Positions 1-7,821 are shown, numbered from the stretch's first letter. The stretch is DNA of 44,333 nt from Anaerococcus hydrogenalis DSM 7454 (GCF_000173355.1 NZ_ABXA01000032.1:1-44333); one strand, 5' to 3'. Program-made: numbers and translations. The notes: generated by a model from the sequence alone, not told the origin.

Positions 1-322
1 TATATCCCTTGTTAAAAGTTCTGTAAAACTTTTCGCTCTTTCTTCAGTTAGTTCTTTATCTAAATTTTAATAATATATTTATATAATCATCTTCATCTTC
101 GACTATAGTAATAATTCTTATAAAGCCATTACCGCCTCTTTTGCTTTCAATTAAATATCCATTGTATGGAGTAAATCTTGTAGAAAGCACATAATTAATT
201 TGACTTGGAGAACACTCAAACCTTGTTGCCAAATCATTTCTTCCAATTTCTACAAAACCTTCTTGAGCATTTTCCAAAAGGGCTTTCAAGAATTTTTCTA
301 TATCAGACGTTAATCCTGCCAT
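1..322 (-). pseudogene. ctsR: CtsR heat-shock repressor, 3' end outside window, apparent frameshift
   Basis: CtsR represses clp/class III heat-shock genes in Firmicutes. The first 88 residues match its winged-helix DNA-binding domain: RNDLATRFECSPSQINYVLSTRF-like helices followed by the glycine-rich wing (ESKRGGNGFIRI). The family is about 150 residues long, but this frame stops at position 56. The next frame continues with NLDKELTEERAKSFTELL to the window edge, which looks like the C-terminal domain. The break falls at the T-run 65-68 (AAAA on the coding strand), consistent with one extra base. The start at 322 has a GAGGT ribosome site. A CtsR box lies just upstream, so the gene is probably autoregulated. 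In relatives mcsA, mcsB and clpC follow, which would be left of the window. Seen: domain, stop and box. Inferred: the frameshift is a sequence error or a recent mutation. Confidence 0.85.
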
Positions 323-339
323 AGATTTACCTCGATTTC

Positions 340-356
340 TTTGACTTTCTCTGACC
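340..356 (-). promoter_or_regulatory. CtsR operator
   Basis: The minus strand reads GGTCAGAGAAAGTCAAA. This is a direct heptamer repeat that differs at one position from the known CtsR consensus RGTCAAANANRGTCAAA. It lies between the -10 hexamer and the ribosome binding site of ctsR, a standard position for autorepression. Confidence 0.85.
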
Positions 357-365
357 TTTTATTTT

Positions 366-393
366 ATTGTACACTAAAATAGTATAGATTCAA
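366..393 (-). promoter_or_regulatory. ctsR promoter
   Basis: On the minus strand there is a -35 TTGAAT (388-393), a 16-bp spacer and a -10 TACAAT (366-371). The CtsR box begins 10 bp downstream of the -10. Confidence 0.6.
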
Positions 394-414
394 GAATAAT
401 GACTTTCTAAAAAA

Positions 415-446
415 ATATAAAAAAATAAGGCTAAAAAATTTAGCCT
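415..446 (-). terminator. Rho-independent terminator, distal hairpin copy beside element A
   Basis: The hairpin at 427-446 (AGGCTAAA/TTTAGCCT) is followed in the minus direction by a T-rich run. It probably ends transcripts of the metallopeptidase gene. A diverged second copy of the hairpin (614-633) lies on the other side of element A. Confidence 0.6.
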
Positions 447-613
447 CAGACTGTTGACAAAGTATGAAATTAGATAATATTTATTTGAAATAAAATTAAG
501 CTAAGTGCCATCTCGACTAAGTGAGTGAAACGAACACATGGAGAGATCTCATGAGATTTCTCCGCTCGTTGCACTCGGTCGAAATGGTTGAAATTTTAGT
601 TTGTCGACAACCT
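447..613. mobile_element. Interspersed element A (MITE-like), terminator-flanked
   Basis: This 167-bp copy of an interspersed family starts CAGACTGTTGACAAAGTATGAA and ends TTTGTCGACAACCT. It contains the family's GGAGAGATCTC..GAGATTTCTCC hairpin and the CTCGAC..GTCGAAATGG outer arms. It is a shorter copy that lacks the variable-stem hairpin of the others. Hairpin copies flank it at 427-446 and 614-633, identical except for small changes. It carries no transposase. A 91-codon open frame across it has no ribosome site and is not a gene. Related copies lie at 8823-9027, 11476-11730, 27884-28139, 32621-32872 and 36777-36973. Confidence 0.75.
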
Positions 614-635
614 AAGGCTAAAAATTTATCCTTAT

Positions 636-1322
636 TTAATCATCTCTCCTATTTCCAAACAAAATCCAAAGTCTTAAAAATTGAAGGGCTGTGGAAATTG
701 TTGCTGCTACATAAGTTAGGGCAGCAGATTTTAACATATCTTTTGCATAATCATTTTCAACTCCAACAAGCATACCAGATTCTTTTAAAACTTTAAGGGC
801 CCTTCTTGAAGCGTCAAATTCTACCGGAAGGGTAATTATTTGGAAAATTAAGACAAAAGAAAATAAAAATATTCCAATAGTAATTAATTTTCCCATAGAA
901 AGAAAAATCCCCAATAAAATCATAGGAAAGGATAATTTTGATCCAAGATTTACAGCTGGTACTATGTAGGATTTTATCTTTAAAGGAATATAGCCTTCTT
1001 TGTATTGGATAACGTGACCACATTCGTGAGCTGCAACTGCCAAAGATGCAATTGATGTATCAGTCATAGAAGTTTCTGATAAGGCTACTTCCTTACTCAC
1101 TGGATTAAAATAATCAGATAAGGACCCTCTAACTTTTTTTATGGAAATATCATTGTAAGAATTTGTAGACAAAATATATCTTGCCGCATCAAAGCCTGTA
1201 ATAGATTTTTGAGTTTTTATTTTTTTATACTTATCAAATTTTCTTTGAATATTAGTTTGAGCCAGACTACTAATAAGAAGTCCAATCAAAACTAGAACAT
1301 AAGTTCTGTCAAAATAAAACAT
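636..1322 (-). CDS. YugP-type zinc metallopeptidase, membrane bound
   Basis: This 228-residue protein belongs to the Zn_peptidase_2 (YugP) family. A hydrophobic N-terminal segment (about 6-22) is followed by the zinc/catalytic motif HECGH at 99-103 (AAHECGHVIQY). Further hydrophobic segments lie at about 120-170 and 195-220, so the peptidase domain is held at the membrane. A conserved VEFDASRRAL stretch late in the protein fits the family. The start at 1322 has an AAAGGAG ribosome site. The natural substrate of this family is not well established. It stands alone: its terminator region carries element A, and upstream is a gene-poor stretch. Confidence 0.85.
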   Translation of the reverse strand: MFYFDRTYVLVLIGLLISSLAQTNIQRKFDKYKKIKTQKSITGFDAARYILSTNSYNDISIKKVRGSLSDYFNPVSKEVALSETSMTDTSIASLAVAAHECGHVIQYKEGYIPLKIKSYIVPAVNLGSKLSFPMILLGIFLSMGKLITIGIFLFSFVLIFQIITLPVEFDASRRALKVLKESGMLVGVENDYAKDMLKSAALTYVAATISTALQFLRLWILFGNRRDD

Positions 1323-1427
1323 AATTTTCTCCTTTTATTTTTTTCAATATACTATTGGGATTTTTTATTTCAATAATTAAAAATAAAATACAGGGAAATA
1401 GAAAATTAAAATATAAAAGTAATAAAG

Positions 1428-1680
1428 AGATCTCTCGACTACTAAAAGCAGTTTTCTTCGAAAACTTTTCCGTGCTCTCGCACTAATTTTTAGTGATAAT
1501 TATGCCAAATCAAGGCATAATTATCTGCTCGAGATGGGGAATTATTGGATTTATATTTGTGCTAAAGGATAAATTAAAATAATTATCTGAGAAATTTTAA
1601 AACTATTATTATATATATAAATTCAAACGAAGAAGTTCCCATCCCGACCGAAGTGGAGGGATCTCATGAATTAAATTTAC
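1428..1680. repeat. Degenerate copy of the interspersed element (B)
   Basis: No clear terminal repeats are visible, but the core is recognisable: CTCTCGACTA, the GTGCTCTCGCAC hairpin, a long hairpin at about 1497-1532 with stem ATAATTATGCC/GGCATAATTAT and loop AAATCAA, then CTCGAGATGG. A second fragment at about 1639-1668 (CCATCCCGACCGAAGTGGAG) resembles the other arm. It looks like a decayed relative of elements A and C-F. No gene is visible between 1323 and 1928. Confidence 0.5.
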
Positions 1681-1715
1681 AAAAATAGAAATTTTAAAGA
1701 ATTTTAGGCAAAATA

Positions 1716-1740
1716 AAAAGACCCTAAAGGCCTTTTTATA
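1716..1740. terminator. Possible terminator downstream of ktrA
   Basis: The hairpin AAGACC-CTAA-AGGCCTT contains one mismatch and is followed by T5 on the plus strand and an A-rich run on the other side. It is weak but suitably placed to end minus-strand ktrBA transcripts. A smaller hairpin (TAGTTTTC/GAAAACTA, about 1766-1786) lies between it and ktrA. Confidence 0.35.
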
Positions 1741-1928
1741 ATATAGAAAAGAATAAGTTAGTCCTAGTTTTCTATAGGGAAAACTATAAGGAATTAATAA
1801 TGAAAAACCTAGCTATTTACTAGCTAATATTATTATAGCATGATTTTTAAAAAATGCAAACTTTTTTTCGATATTTTTCTTTCCTTTAAATTTCAAGGCT
1901 TATTCTCATAGTTTTCGTTTTCCTAATT

Positions 1929-2593
1929 TTATTTGTACTTATCAACTTCTTTTTGAAGTTTTTCAGAGTTTTCACTATCACCTAACAAAACAAGGGTATC
2001 ATCTTTTTCAATTTTCCAATTAGCATCAGGATTTATAACCAATTCACCATCTCTTTTATAGGCTATAACCATCATCCTATATTTTTTCTAAAATCTATTT
2101 CTGCCAAAGTTTTTCCAACAATATCTTCAAAGGCCTTTAGTTCCAGCATAGAATAATCATCAGAAAAATGGAAAAATTGTAGGAGGTTTGATCCTGCTAT
2201 GCTTCTTGCAAGTTTTTCTCCCATATCAATTTCCGGGAAAATTATTTGATCTGCCCCAATTTTTTTCAAAATTCTAGCATGATTTCTAGAAGTTGCCTTG
2301 GCAATAATTTTTTCTACCTTATGATCTTTTGCATAAAGAGTTGCTGCCATTGAAGCTTCAAGACTCTCTCCTGTTGCAATTACTGCAACATCAAAATTTC
2401 CCATTCCCAATTCTTCAAGGGCATTGTCATTTGCAATATCACATTGGACTGCACTTGTTACCTTATCAGCAATATTTTGTACCAAATCATAATCCTTATC
2501 TACTGCCATAACTTCCAAGCCATCTTCAAAAAGTTTTGTGGCAACTCTTTCTCCAAATCTTCCTAGTCCTAAAACTATTACATTTTTATCCAT
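1929..2593 (-). pseudogene. ktrA: KtrA/TrkA-type K+ channel regulator, apparent frameshift
   Basis: This is the cytosolic nucleotide-binding RCK subunit that gates the KtrB potassium channel. The Rossmann motif GLGRFGERVATKL is at about 9-21 and the acid DKDYD at about 37-41. The RCK-N domain runs to about 140. The first frame stops after 173 residues, but the neighbouring frame continues at once with MMVIAYKRDGELVINPDANW and runs to a stop at 1929. This restores the TrkA-C domain and a normal length near 220. The break is the T6 run 2082-2087 (A6 on the coding strand); one additional A would restore the frame. It starts 9 bp after ktrB with an AGGAGAT ribosome site, forming a ktrB-ktrA operon. 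The shift could be a homopolymer error or real inactivation. Confidence 0.85.
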
Positions 2594-2602
2594 TTTTATC
2601 TC

Positions 2603-3970
2603 CTAACCTATACTAATATTTGCTTCTGGATATCTAATATATTTTGTCTTTGATTTAAGTCCAATTGAATAAGCCATAGTCATTGGACCAATCCTTCCCA
2701 AATACATACTTAAAGTTATCAAAATTTTTCCAATATTTGAAAAATCACCCGTAATCCCTCTACTTGCTCCAACTGTTCCAAATGCCGAAGCAACTTCGTA
2801 GGAAATATCTAAAACCTTAAAATTCTCGCTTATAGATAAGATAAAAATTACAAAAAATATCAATCCCAAATAAACCATTATAATTGCAAGTGCCTTTCTA
2901 ATAGTTTTTGAATCTATGTGTTTATTAAAAATTGTAACCTCATCTTCTTCTTTAAAAATTGAAATTGTTGATAAGACCAAAACTCCAAAGGTTGTAGTTT
3001 TTAATCCTCCGGCAGTTGATCCTGGTGATCCTCCTATAACCATCAAAACTATCAAAAACAAAACACTAGTGTCATGCATTTGATTTAATTTTACCGAATA
3101 AAATCCTGCCGTTCTTGCAGAAATTGACTGGAAGGCTGATTGCATTATAGAATTTTTAAACCCTTCTTTATATAAAACTCCCCCAACTTGTCTTTCAATC
3201 AAATAAAAGGCAAGTGTTCCTATTACAATTAAAAAGGCACTTATTATAAAAACCAACTTGGCATGGACTGATAATTTTTTGAAAGATCTTTTTCTAAAAA
3301 ATTCAGCTGTAACCATAAAACCAAGCCCACCAATTACAACCAGGCTCATTAAGGTTACATTTATCAAATTATCATTTCTGTAGGGATAAATTGAATCTCC
3401 CAAAAGATCAAAACCTGCATTACAAAAGGCAGAAATCGAATGGAAAATTGAATACCACCAGCCCTTTGCCATTCCAAAAATCGGTACGAAACGAAGGGAT
3501 AATAAAAATGCTCCCAAAAATTCTACTAAAAAGGTAAAAACCAAAACATACCTAAATAATTTCATAATTCCTTGAAGAGTGTCTATATTTAATTGCTCTT
3601 TTAAAATTTGTCTTGATTTTAGGCCAATTTTTTTTCTCAAAAGTAAGGGAAAAAGTGTGGCCAAAGTCATTACACCAAGACCTCCGATTTGAATTAAAAA
3701 TAAAATCAAAAGGTGGCCGTAAGAGTTCCAATGCTCGGCTGTATTTACAGTTGTAAGTCCTGTTACACAAGATGCAGATGCTGCTACAAAAATTGAGTCA
3801 ATTAAATTTGTAGATTCACCAGTTCTTGTAAAAATCGGAAGAGATAAAATAAATCCACCTATAAGAATTAAGATTGCAAAACCCAAGGTCAAATACAAGG
3901 GTGGATTCGATGTAATCTTATCCGATAATTTCTCCAAAAAATTTTCTTTATTTTTTCTAATATTTGTCAT
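2603..3970 (-). CDS. ktrB: KtrB/TrkH-family potassium uptake membrane subunit
   Basis: This 455-residue integral membrane protein has the repeated TM-P-TM pattern of Trk/Ktr/HKT transporters. Selectivity-filter-like turns are visible: ASASCVTGLTTVN near residue 65, SAFCNAGFDLLGDS in the middle, SISARTAGFYSV, and TVGASRGITGDFS near the end. GGSPGSTAGGLKTTT marks the conserved intramembrane loop. It takes up K+ (often Na+-coupled) with the RCK protein encoded just downstream. The start at 3970 has an AAGGAAAG site. A TTGACA on the minus strand at 4052-4057 may be its -35, but no well-spaced -10 is evident. No c-di-AMP riboswitch was seen in the short leader. Confidence 0.9.
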   Translation of the reverse strand: MTNIRKNKENFLEKLSDKITSNPPLYLTLGFAILILIGGFILSLPIFTRTGESTNLIDSIFVAASASCVTGLTTVNTAEHWNSYGHLLILFLIQIGGLGVMTLATLFPLLLRKKIGLKSRQILKEQLNIDTLQGIMKLFRYVLVFTFLVEFLGAFLLSLRFVPIFGMAKGWWYSIFHSISAFCNAGFDLLGDSIYPYRNDNLINVTLMSLVVIGGLGFMVTAEFFRKRSFKKLSVHAKLVFIISAFLIVIGTLAFYLIERQVGGVLYKEGFKNSIMQSAFQSISARTAGFYSVKLNQMHDTSVLFLIVLMVIGGSPGSTAGGLKTTTFGVLVLSTISIFKEEDEVTIFNKHIDSKTIRKALAIIMVYLGLIFFVIFILSISENFKVLDISYEVASAFGTVGASRGITGDFSNIGKILITLSMYLGRIGPMTMAYSIGLKSKTKYIRYPEANISIG

Positions 3971-4128
3971 TTTCTTTCCTTATAATATAAATTAATAAAT
4001 CAAAGCCTATTTTAAGCCTATCTTATCTAATTTTATACCCTATATTATAAATGTCAACACATTAGATTTTCCATATTTTTTATTTTACTATTTTGGGGTA
4101 TAAAATTATCAAAGAAATGGAGTTTTTT

Positions 4129-4632
4129 ATGAAAAAATATTATTTTAAGGAAAAGTTTTTTAAAATTACAGATAAGTATCCAATTTTGGATGAAAATGGA
4201 AATGAAGTTTATTTTTTTGACCAAGATTTTAAATTTGTTGGCTATAAGGCTAAACTAAAAGATATGGATGGTAAAGTTTTGTTTGATATTTCCAAAAAAA
4301 TTTTATCCTTTCTTCAAACTTACTATGTAGATTTTTATGATGGAAGTCATATGGAAATAAATCAAAAATTATCTTTTTTAAAAAGAAAGGTCGAAATTAA
4401 TTACCAAGGGGAACATTTTTCCCTAAAGGGTTCTATTATGGACCATGATTTTGAGGTTTATTATAAAAATAATTTGATTGCTGAAATGAACAAGAAATTT
4501 TTCGCCCTTACCGACCAATACGAGCTTACAGTTTATGATGAAAAGTATAGCTTAATTTTAATCGCCCTTTGTCTTTGCATTAATGAAATGAAAGATAGGG
4601 ATGATGCAGCTGCGGCTGCATCTAGCAATTAA
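4129..4632 (+). CDS. LURP-one-related (LOR/Tubby C-like) family protein
   Basis: This 167-residue soluble protein has the LOR pattern: an N-terminal YYFKEKFFKITDKYPILDENGNEVYFFDQ strand-turn series, then repeated beta segments with DMDGKVLFDI and basic KRKVEINYQGEHF. The fold is a Tubby-like beta barrel; the bacterial function is unknown. I chose the ATG at 4129, preceded by GGAG, over an in-frame TTG at 4093 that has no good ribosome site. The extreme C-terminus is odd: a run DDAAAAASSN encoded by a perfect inverted repeat (4603-4622). The riboswitch-controlled ATPase follows, but with its own promoter, so the two need not be linked. Confidence 0.7.
   Translation: MKKYYFKEKFFKITDKYPILDENGNEVYFFDQDFKFVGYKAKLKDMDGKVLFDISKKILSFLQTYYVDFYDGSHMEINQKLSFLKRKVEINYQGEHFSLKGSIMDHDFEVYYKNNLIAEMNKKFFALTDQYELTVYDEKYSLILIALCLCINEMKDRDDAAAAASSN
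4603..4622. repeat. GC-rich inverted repeat inside the 3' end of the LOR gene
   Basis: GATGCAGC-TGCG-GCTGCATC is a perfect 8-bp stem with a 4-nt loop. It lies in the last codons of the LOR gene and encodes the polyalanine tail. No T-run follows, so it is not a standard terminator. Confidence 0.6.
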
Positions 4633-4634
4633 GA

Positions 4635-4662
4635 TTGATTTTTATAATATTTGATATATAAT
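4635..4662 (+). promoter_or_regulatory. Promoter of the riboswitch/ATPase transcript
   Basis: The -35 TTGATT (4635-4640), 16-bp spacer and -10 TATAAT (4657-4662) place the transcript start close to 4669, just before the first conserved riboswitch bases. Confidence 0.7.
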
Positions 4663-4667
4663 TATAT

Positions 4668-4775
4668 CAACAAGAGGGAGTAGCTTAATTATTCAATCGT
4701 CATTACGGTTTAACCCGGTTGAATAAACCATCTGGTAGCAAGACTTTTGGCATATGCCAGAAGTCTTTTCTTTTT
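4668..4775 (+). promoter_or_regulatory. yybP-ykoY manganese riboswitch
   Basis: The leader carries both conserved blocks of the yybP-ykoY aptamer: GAGGGAGTAGC at 4674-4684 and TAGCAAGAC at 4736-4744. The paired region between them includes TTCAATCG..CGGTTGAA. This family senses Mn2+ and turns genes on when Mn2+ is high. The expression platform is the terminator at 4740-4775, which shares the AAGAC bases with the aptamer, so ligand binding would compete with terminator formation. It lies directly upstream of a P-type ATPase, a well-known target gene type. Confidence 0.85.
4740..4775 (+). terminator. Riboswitch expression-platform terminator
   Basis: AAGACTT-TT-GGCATATGCC-AG-AAGTCTT is followed by TTCTTTTT. 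Its 5' arm overlaps the 3' conserved block of the aptamer. Confidence 0.85.
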
Positions 4776-4802
4776 GTAATGAAAATTTTTAAGGAGGTAG
4801 AA

Positions 4803-7505
4803 ATGGACTATTTAGGTCAAAAAAATGAAATTGTAAAAAAACTTGACTCTGATAGCTCAAGGGGTTTATCAAAAGATCTTGCAGCTAAACGTCTTGAAGA
4901 AAACGGCCCAAATAAAATTGAATCCAAGAAGAAAAAATCTCTTGGCAAAAAAATCGCCGAACAAATTATTGACCCTATGGTAATTTTGTTGATAGTTGCA
5001 TCAATCGTATCAGCCTTTACTGGAGATACTGTTGAGTGTTTTATAATTATTGCCATTGTTATTATTAATGCAATCATGTCAATTATTCAAGAAGGAAGAG
5101 CTGAAGATTCTGTTGAGGCCTTACAAAAAATGTCATCACCCGAAGCTAGTGTAATTCGTGATGGCAAAAAAATAAAAGTTAAGGCAGAGGACTTGGTTGT
5201 TGGAGATATTGTTGTAATTGAAACTGGAGATATTGTTCCAGCTGATATGCGTTTATTGGAATCATCAAATTTACAAATCGATGAGTCTTCTCTTACAGGA
5301 GAATCTGTCGCAGCAGAAAAAAATTCTGAAGTTATTTATGACAGCGAGGTAGGAATTGGTGATAGGGAAAATTTTGCTTTCTCATCAACAATAGTAACTT
5401 ATGGTCACGGAAAAGGAATTGTTACTCAAACTGGATCTGATTCAGAAATGGGAAAAATTGCATCAAGCCTTCACAAAGTTGAAGATAAGGACACACCTTT
5501 ACAAAGACAATTAAATAAATTATCAAAACTTTTGGCAATACTTGTAGTTGTCGTTTGTATAATTGTATTTGTTGTTGGATATTTTAGAACTGGAGATTCC
5601 CTATTAGAAAACTTAATGGTTGCAGTTTCTCTTGCAGTTGCAGCAATTCCTGAAGGACTTACTGCAGTTGTAACAATTGTTTTATCAATCGGAATGAACA
5701 GGATGGCAGAAAGAAAGGCCATTGTAAAATCTCTAGTTTCTGTAGAAACACTAGGAGCAACAACAGCAATTTGTTCAGATAAAACTGGAACTTTGACTCA
5801 AAACGAGATGACCATTACAAAAATTTGGACAAATGAAAAAGAATATGAAGTTGAAGGAAGCGGATATGAACCAAAAGGTCACATAAAGCTTGACGATGAA
5901 AAAATAGAAGATGAAGAAAATATAAAACTTCTAATGAAAATTTCAACTTTGTGTAATGACGCTGACCTAACTCGTGAGGGCGACCAATATAAAATTATTG
6001 GAGATCCAACAGAAGGGGCCATGCTTACATTTTCTGAAAAATGGGGAATTGTTCAAGAAGATATGGAAGATAAACATCCAAGACTTGAAGAAATTCCTTT
6101 TGATTCTGACAGAAAAATGATGACAACCTTCCACAACATTGAAGAAAATTATAAGTCAATGACAAAGGGAGCTCCAGATATAATAATTTCAAATTCTTCA
6201 AAAATTTTATTAAATGGAGAAATTGTAGATTTCACTGAAGATTTAAAGAAAAAGGCAATGGATGAAAATAAAAATCTTGCCAAACAAGCTCTTCGTGTAA
6301 TGGCTTACGCCTTTAGAGAATTTGATTCAATAAAAAATGAAGAATTGACAAGCGAAAATATAGAAAGAGAAATGGTATTTGTAGGTCTTACTGGAATGAT
6401 AGATCCACCAAGACCAGAGGCTAAAAAAGCAGTAGCAGAATGTCACTCATCAGGAATTGATGTTTTAATGATTACTGGAGATTATTTAGAAACAGCCTTC
6501 GCCATAGCAAGAGATTTGGGAATTGCAGATTCCAAAGACCAAGCTATCGAGGGAAAAGAATTAAATAATATGAGTGATGAAGAAATTAGAGAAATTGCCA
6601 AAGAAAAAAGAGTTTTTGCAAGAGTATCTCCTCAAAATAAGGTTCAACTTGTAAACGCCCTCCAAGAAAACGGAGAAATAGTTGCCATGACAGGAGACGG
6701 AGTAAACGATGCTCCAGCAATTAAAAACGCTGATATTGGAATTTCTATGGGAATTACAGGAACTGACGTTGCCAAAGATACAGCAAATATGATTTTGGTT
6801 GACGATAACTTTGCAACAATTGTAAATGCAGTTGAAGAAGGAAGAATAATTTTCTCAAATATCAGAAAATTCGTTTCATTCCTACTTTCATGTAACATTG
6901 CAGAAGTTTTGATTGTATTTTTGTCAATTTTATTTGGCCTACCTTCCCCACTTACACCTATCCAACTACTCTGGTTAAACCTAGTAACAGATGCTTTCCC
7001 AGCCCTTGCCCTTGGAGTTGAACCAGGAGAAAAAGATATAATGGAAAGAAAACCAAGAGATCCAAAAGAATCAATAATTTCTGGAGATTTGAAAAATTCA
7101 CTAATTGTTCAATCACTAGCAATTACACTTTCAGTTTTAGCATCTTATTTGATAGGACTTAAATGGATTTTCCCAGGAAATATAGAAGGAGCCCACACAA
7201 TGGTTTTTGCAACCTTAATTACAAGTGAGCTTTTAAGAGCATTTTCTGTAAGAAGTACAAAATACACCCTAAAAGAATTAGGAATTGGATCAAACAAACA
7301 ATTAATAAAAGCAAATCTCTTATCATTTGCCCTACTTTTACTAGTAATGTATGTAGGACCATTAAGATATTTATTTGAATTAGAATTTATCACCTGGCAA
7401 TGGATAATAATTCTAGCCCTAGCCTTTATCCCATTAATTCTAGGAGAAGTTCACAAAATTAGTTCTAGAAAAAATAAAATATTTTTTAAAAAGCAAGAGT
7501 TTTAA
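4803..7505 (+). CDS. P2A-type cation ATPase, Ca2+ or Mn2+ exporter
   Basis: This 900-residue P-type ATPase pumps divalent cations out of the cytosol. Motifs in order: actuator TGES at 165-168, transmembrane PEGL at 283-286, phosphorylation site DKTGTLT with Asp326, the nucleotide-binding domain (KGAPD), and hinge GDGVND at 631-636. Ten membrane segments are expected, with the C-terminal cation ATPase domain complete. The overall type is PMR1/SERCA-like. The reading frame stays open back to 4719, inside the riboswitch, but the start at 4803 follows AAGGAGGTAGAA and matches the family N-terminus. Control by a yybP-ykoY riboswitch argues for Mn2+ as a physiological substrate, as for the similar pneumococcal exporter; Ca2+ remains possible. 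A strong terminator overlaps the stop. Confidence 0.92.
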   Translation: MDYLGQKNEIVKKLDSDSSRGLSKDLAAKRLEENGPNKIESKKKKSLGKKIAEQIIDPMVILLIVASIVSAFTGDTVECFIIIAIVIINAIMSIIQEGRAEDSVEALQKMSSPEASVIRDGKKIKVKAEDLVVGDIVVIETGDIVPADMRLLESSNLQIDESSLTGESVAAEKNSEVIYDSEVGIGDRENFAFSSTIVTYGHGKGIVTQTGSDSEMGKIASSLHKVEDKDTPLQRQLNKLSKLLAILVVVVCIIVFVVGYFRTGDSLLENLMVAVSLAVAAIPEGLTAVVTIVLSIGMNRMAERKAIVKSLVSVETLGATTAICSDKTGTLTQNEMTITKIWTNEKEYEVEGSGYEPKGHIKLDDEKIEDEENIKLLMKISTLCNDADLTREGDQYKIIGDPTEGAMLTFSEKWGIVQEDMEDKHPRLEEIPFDSDRKMMTTFHNIEENYKSMTKGAPDIIISNSSKILLNGEIVDFTEDLKKKAMDENKNLAKQALRVMAYAFREFDSIKNEELTSENIEREMVFVGLTGMIDPPRPEAKKAVAECHSSGIDVLMITGDYLETAFAIARDLGIADSKDQAIEGKELNNMSDEEIREIAKEKRVFARVSPQNKVQLVNALQENGEIVAMTGDGVNDAPAIKNADIGISMGITGTDVAKDTANMILVDDNFATIVNAVEEGRIIFSNIRKFVSFLLSCNIAEVLIVFLSILFGLPSPLTPIQLLWLNLVTDAFPALALGVEPGEKDIMERKPRDPKESIISGDLKNSLIVQSLAITLSVLASYLIGLKWIFPGNIEGAHTMVFATLITSELLRAFSVRSTKYTLKELGIGSNKQLIKANLLSFALLLLVMYVGPLRYLFELEFITWQWIIILALAFIPLILGEVHKISSRKNKIFFKKQEF

Positions 7506-7520
7506 TTCTTGCTTTTTTTT
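7491..7520 (+). terminator. Terminator of the cation ATPase gene
   Basis: The hairpin AAGCAAGA-GTTTTAAT-TCTTGCTT followed by T-run overlaps the ATPase stop codon. Its 3' arm also supplies the TTGCTT -35 of the first small RNA. Confidence 0.85.
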
Positions 7521-7537
7521 TGCTTAATTAGTATAAT
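7509..7537 (+). promoter_or_regulatory. Promoter of antitoxin-like RNA 1
   Basis: TTGCTT (7509-7514), 17-bp spacer, TATAAT (7532-7537). The -35 is built from the ATPase terminator. Confidence 0.7.
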
Positions 7538-7542
7538 GTAAG

Positions 7543-7608
7543 TGACAAAAAGTTATGACAAGATAATGATAATCACAAAAAAGCAGGAGGGCCAACTCCT
7601 GCTTTTTT
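7543..7608 (+). ncRNA. Antisense-type small RNA 1 (putative antitoxin)
   Basis: This predicted transcript of about 66 nt runs from the promoter at 7509-7537 to the hairpin GCAGGAG-GGCCAA-CTCCTGC with T6. Bases 7550-7576 (AGTTATGACA and ATGATAATCAC) repeat the plus-strand sequence over the translation start region of peptide 1 (7694-7721). The RNA could therefore pair with that mRNA's ribosome binding site. The hairpin is palindromic and ends both this RNA and the opposing mRNA, the geometry of par RNA II/RNA I. Confidence 0.65.
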
Positions 7609-7616
7609 ATTTTGGG

Positions 7617-7721
7617 CTAATTATCGCTAAAATATCTATCTAGCCACTTGCAGGTAATATTACAAATTACACCTGCCAAAATAGATATTATTAAAGTTAT
7701 GACATAATCTATGATAATCAC
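7617..7721 (-). CDS. Small hydrophobic peptide 1 (putative type I toxin)
   Basis: This short frame of about 30-34 residues has a hydrophobic helix (VITLIISILAGVICNITC) followed by a charged tail (KWLDRYFSDN). That is the build of Fst/Ldr-type membrane toxins. The stop is at 7617. The mRNA has an extended -10 (TGATATAAT, -10 at 7763-7768), a 5' hairpin and a strong site AGGGGGGTGAT. The start is unclear: the only canonical codon is the GTG at 7721, which lies inside the ribosome site. The well-spaced codons are ATC or ATA, where peptide 2 has TTG. This copy may initiate at a non-standard codon or be a weakened copy. Homology to Fst is by architecture only. Confidence 0.55.
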   Translation of the reverse strand: MIIIDYVITLIISILAGVICNITCKWLDRYFSDN

Positions 7722-7731
7722 CCCCCTAACT

Positions 7732-7770
7732 GTTACCAGTTTAGGTTAACGATAACAAAAATATTATATC
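7732..7770 (-). promoter_or_regulatory. Promoter and 5' hairpin of peptide 1 mRNA
   Basis: The extended -10 TGATATAAT has its hexamer at 7763-7768, so the start is near 7756. The first bases form GTTATC (7751-7756) pairing with GGTAAC (7732-7737) through one U-G pair, directly before the ribosome site. Confidence 0.6.
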
Positions 7771-7821
7771 ACAATTTAAATTTCACAGTTTACGAGCTGA
7801 ATTTATTTTGAAAATATTCTA

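Noticed and set aside
521-796. 91-codon open frame on the plus strand
   Set aside because: It runs across element A and the antisense of the zinc metallopeptidase gene, has no ribosome site and no protein-like composition.
4719-4802. N-terminal extension of the cation ATPase to 4719
   Set aside because: It would translate the riboswitch and its terminator; the family N-terminus and a strong ribosome site fit the start at 4803.
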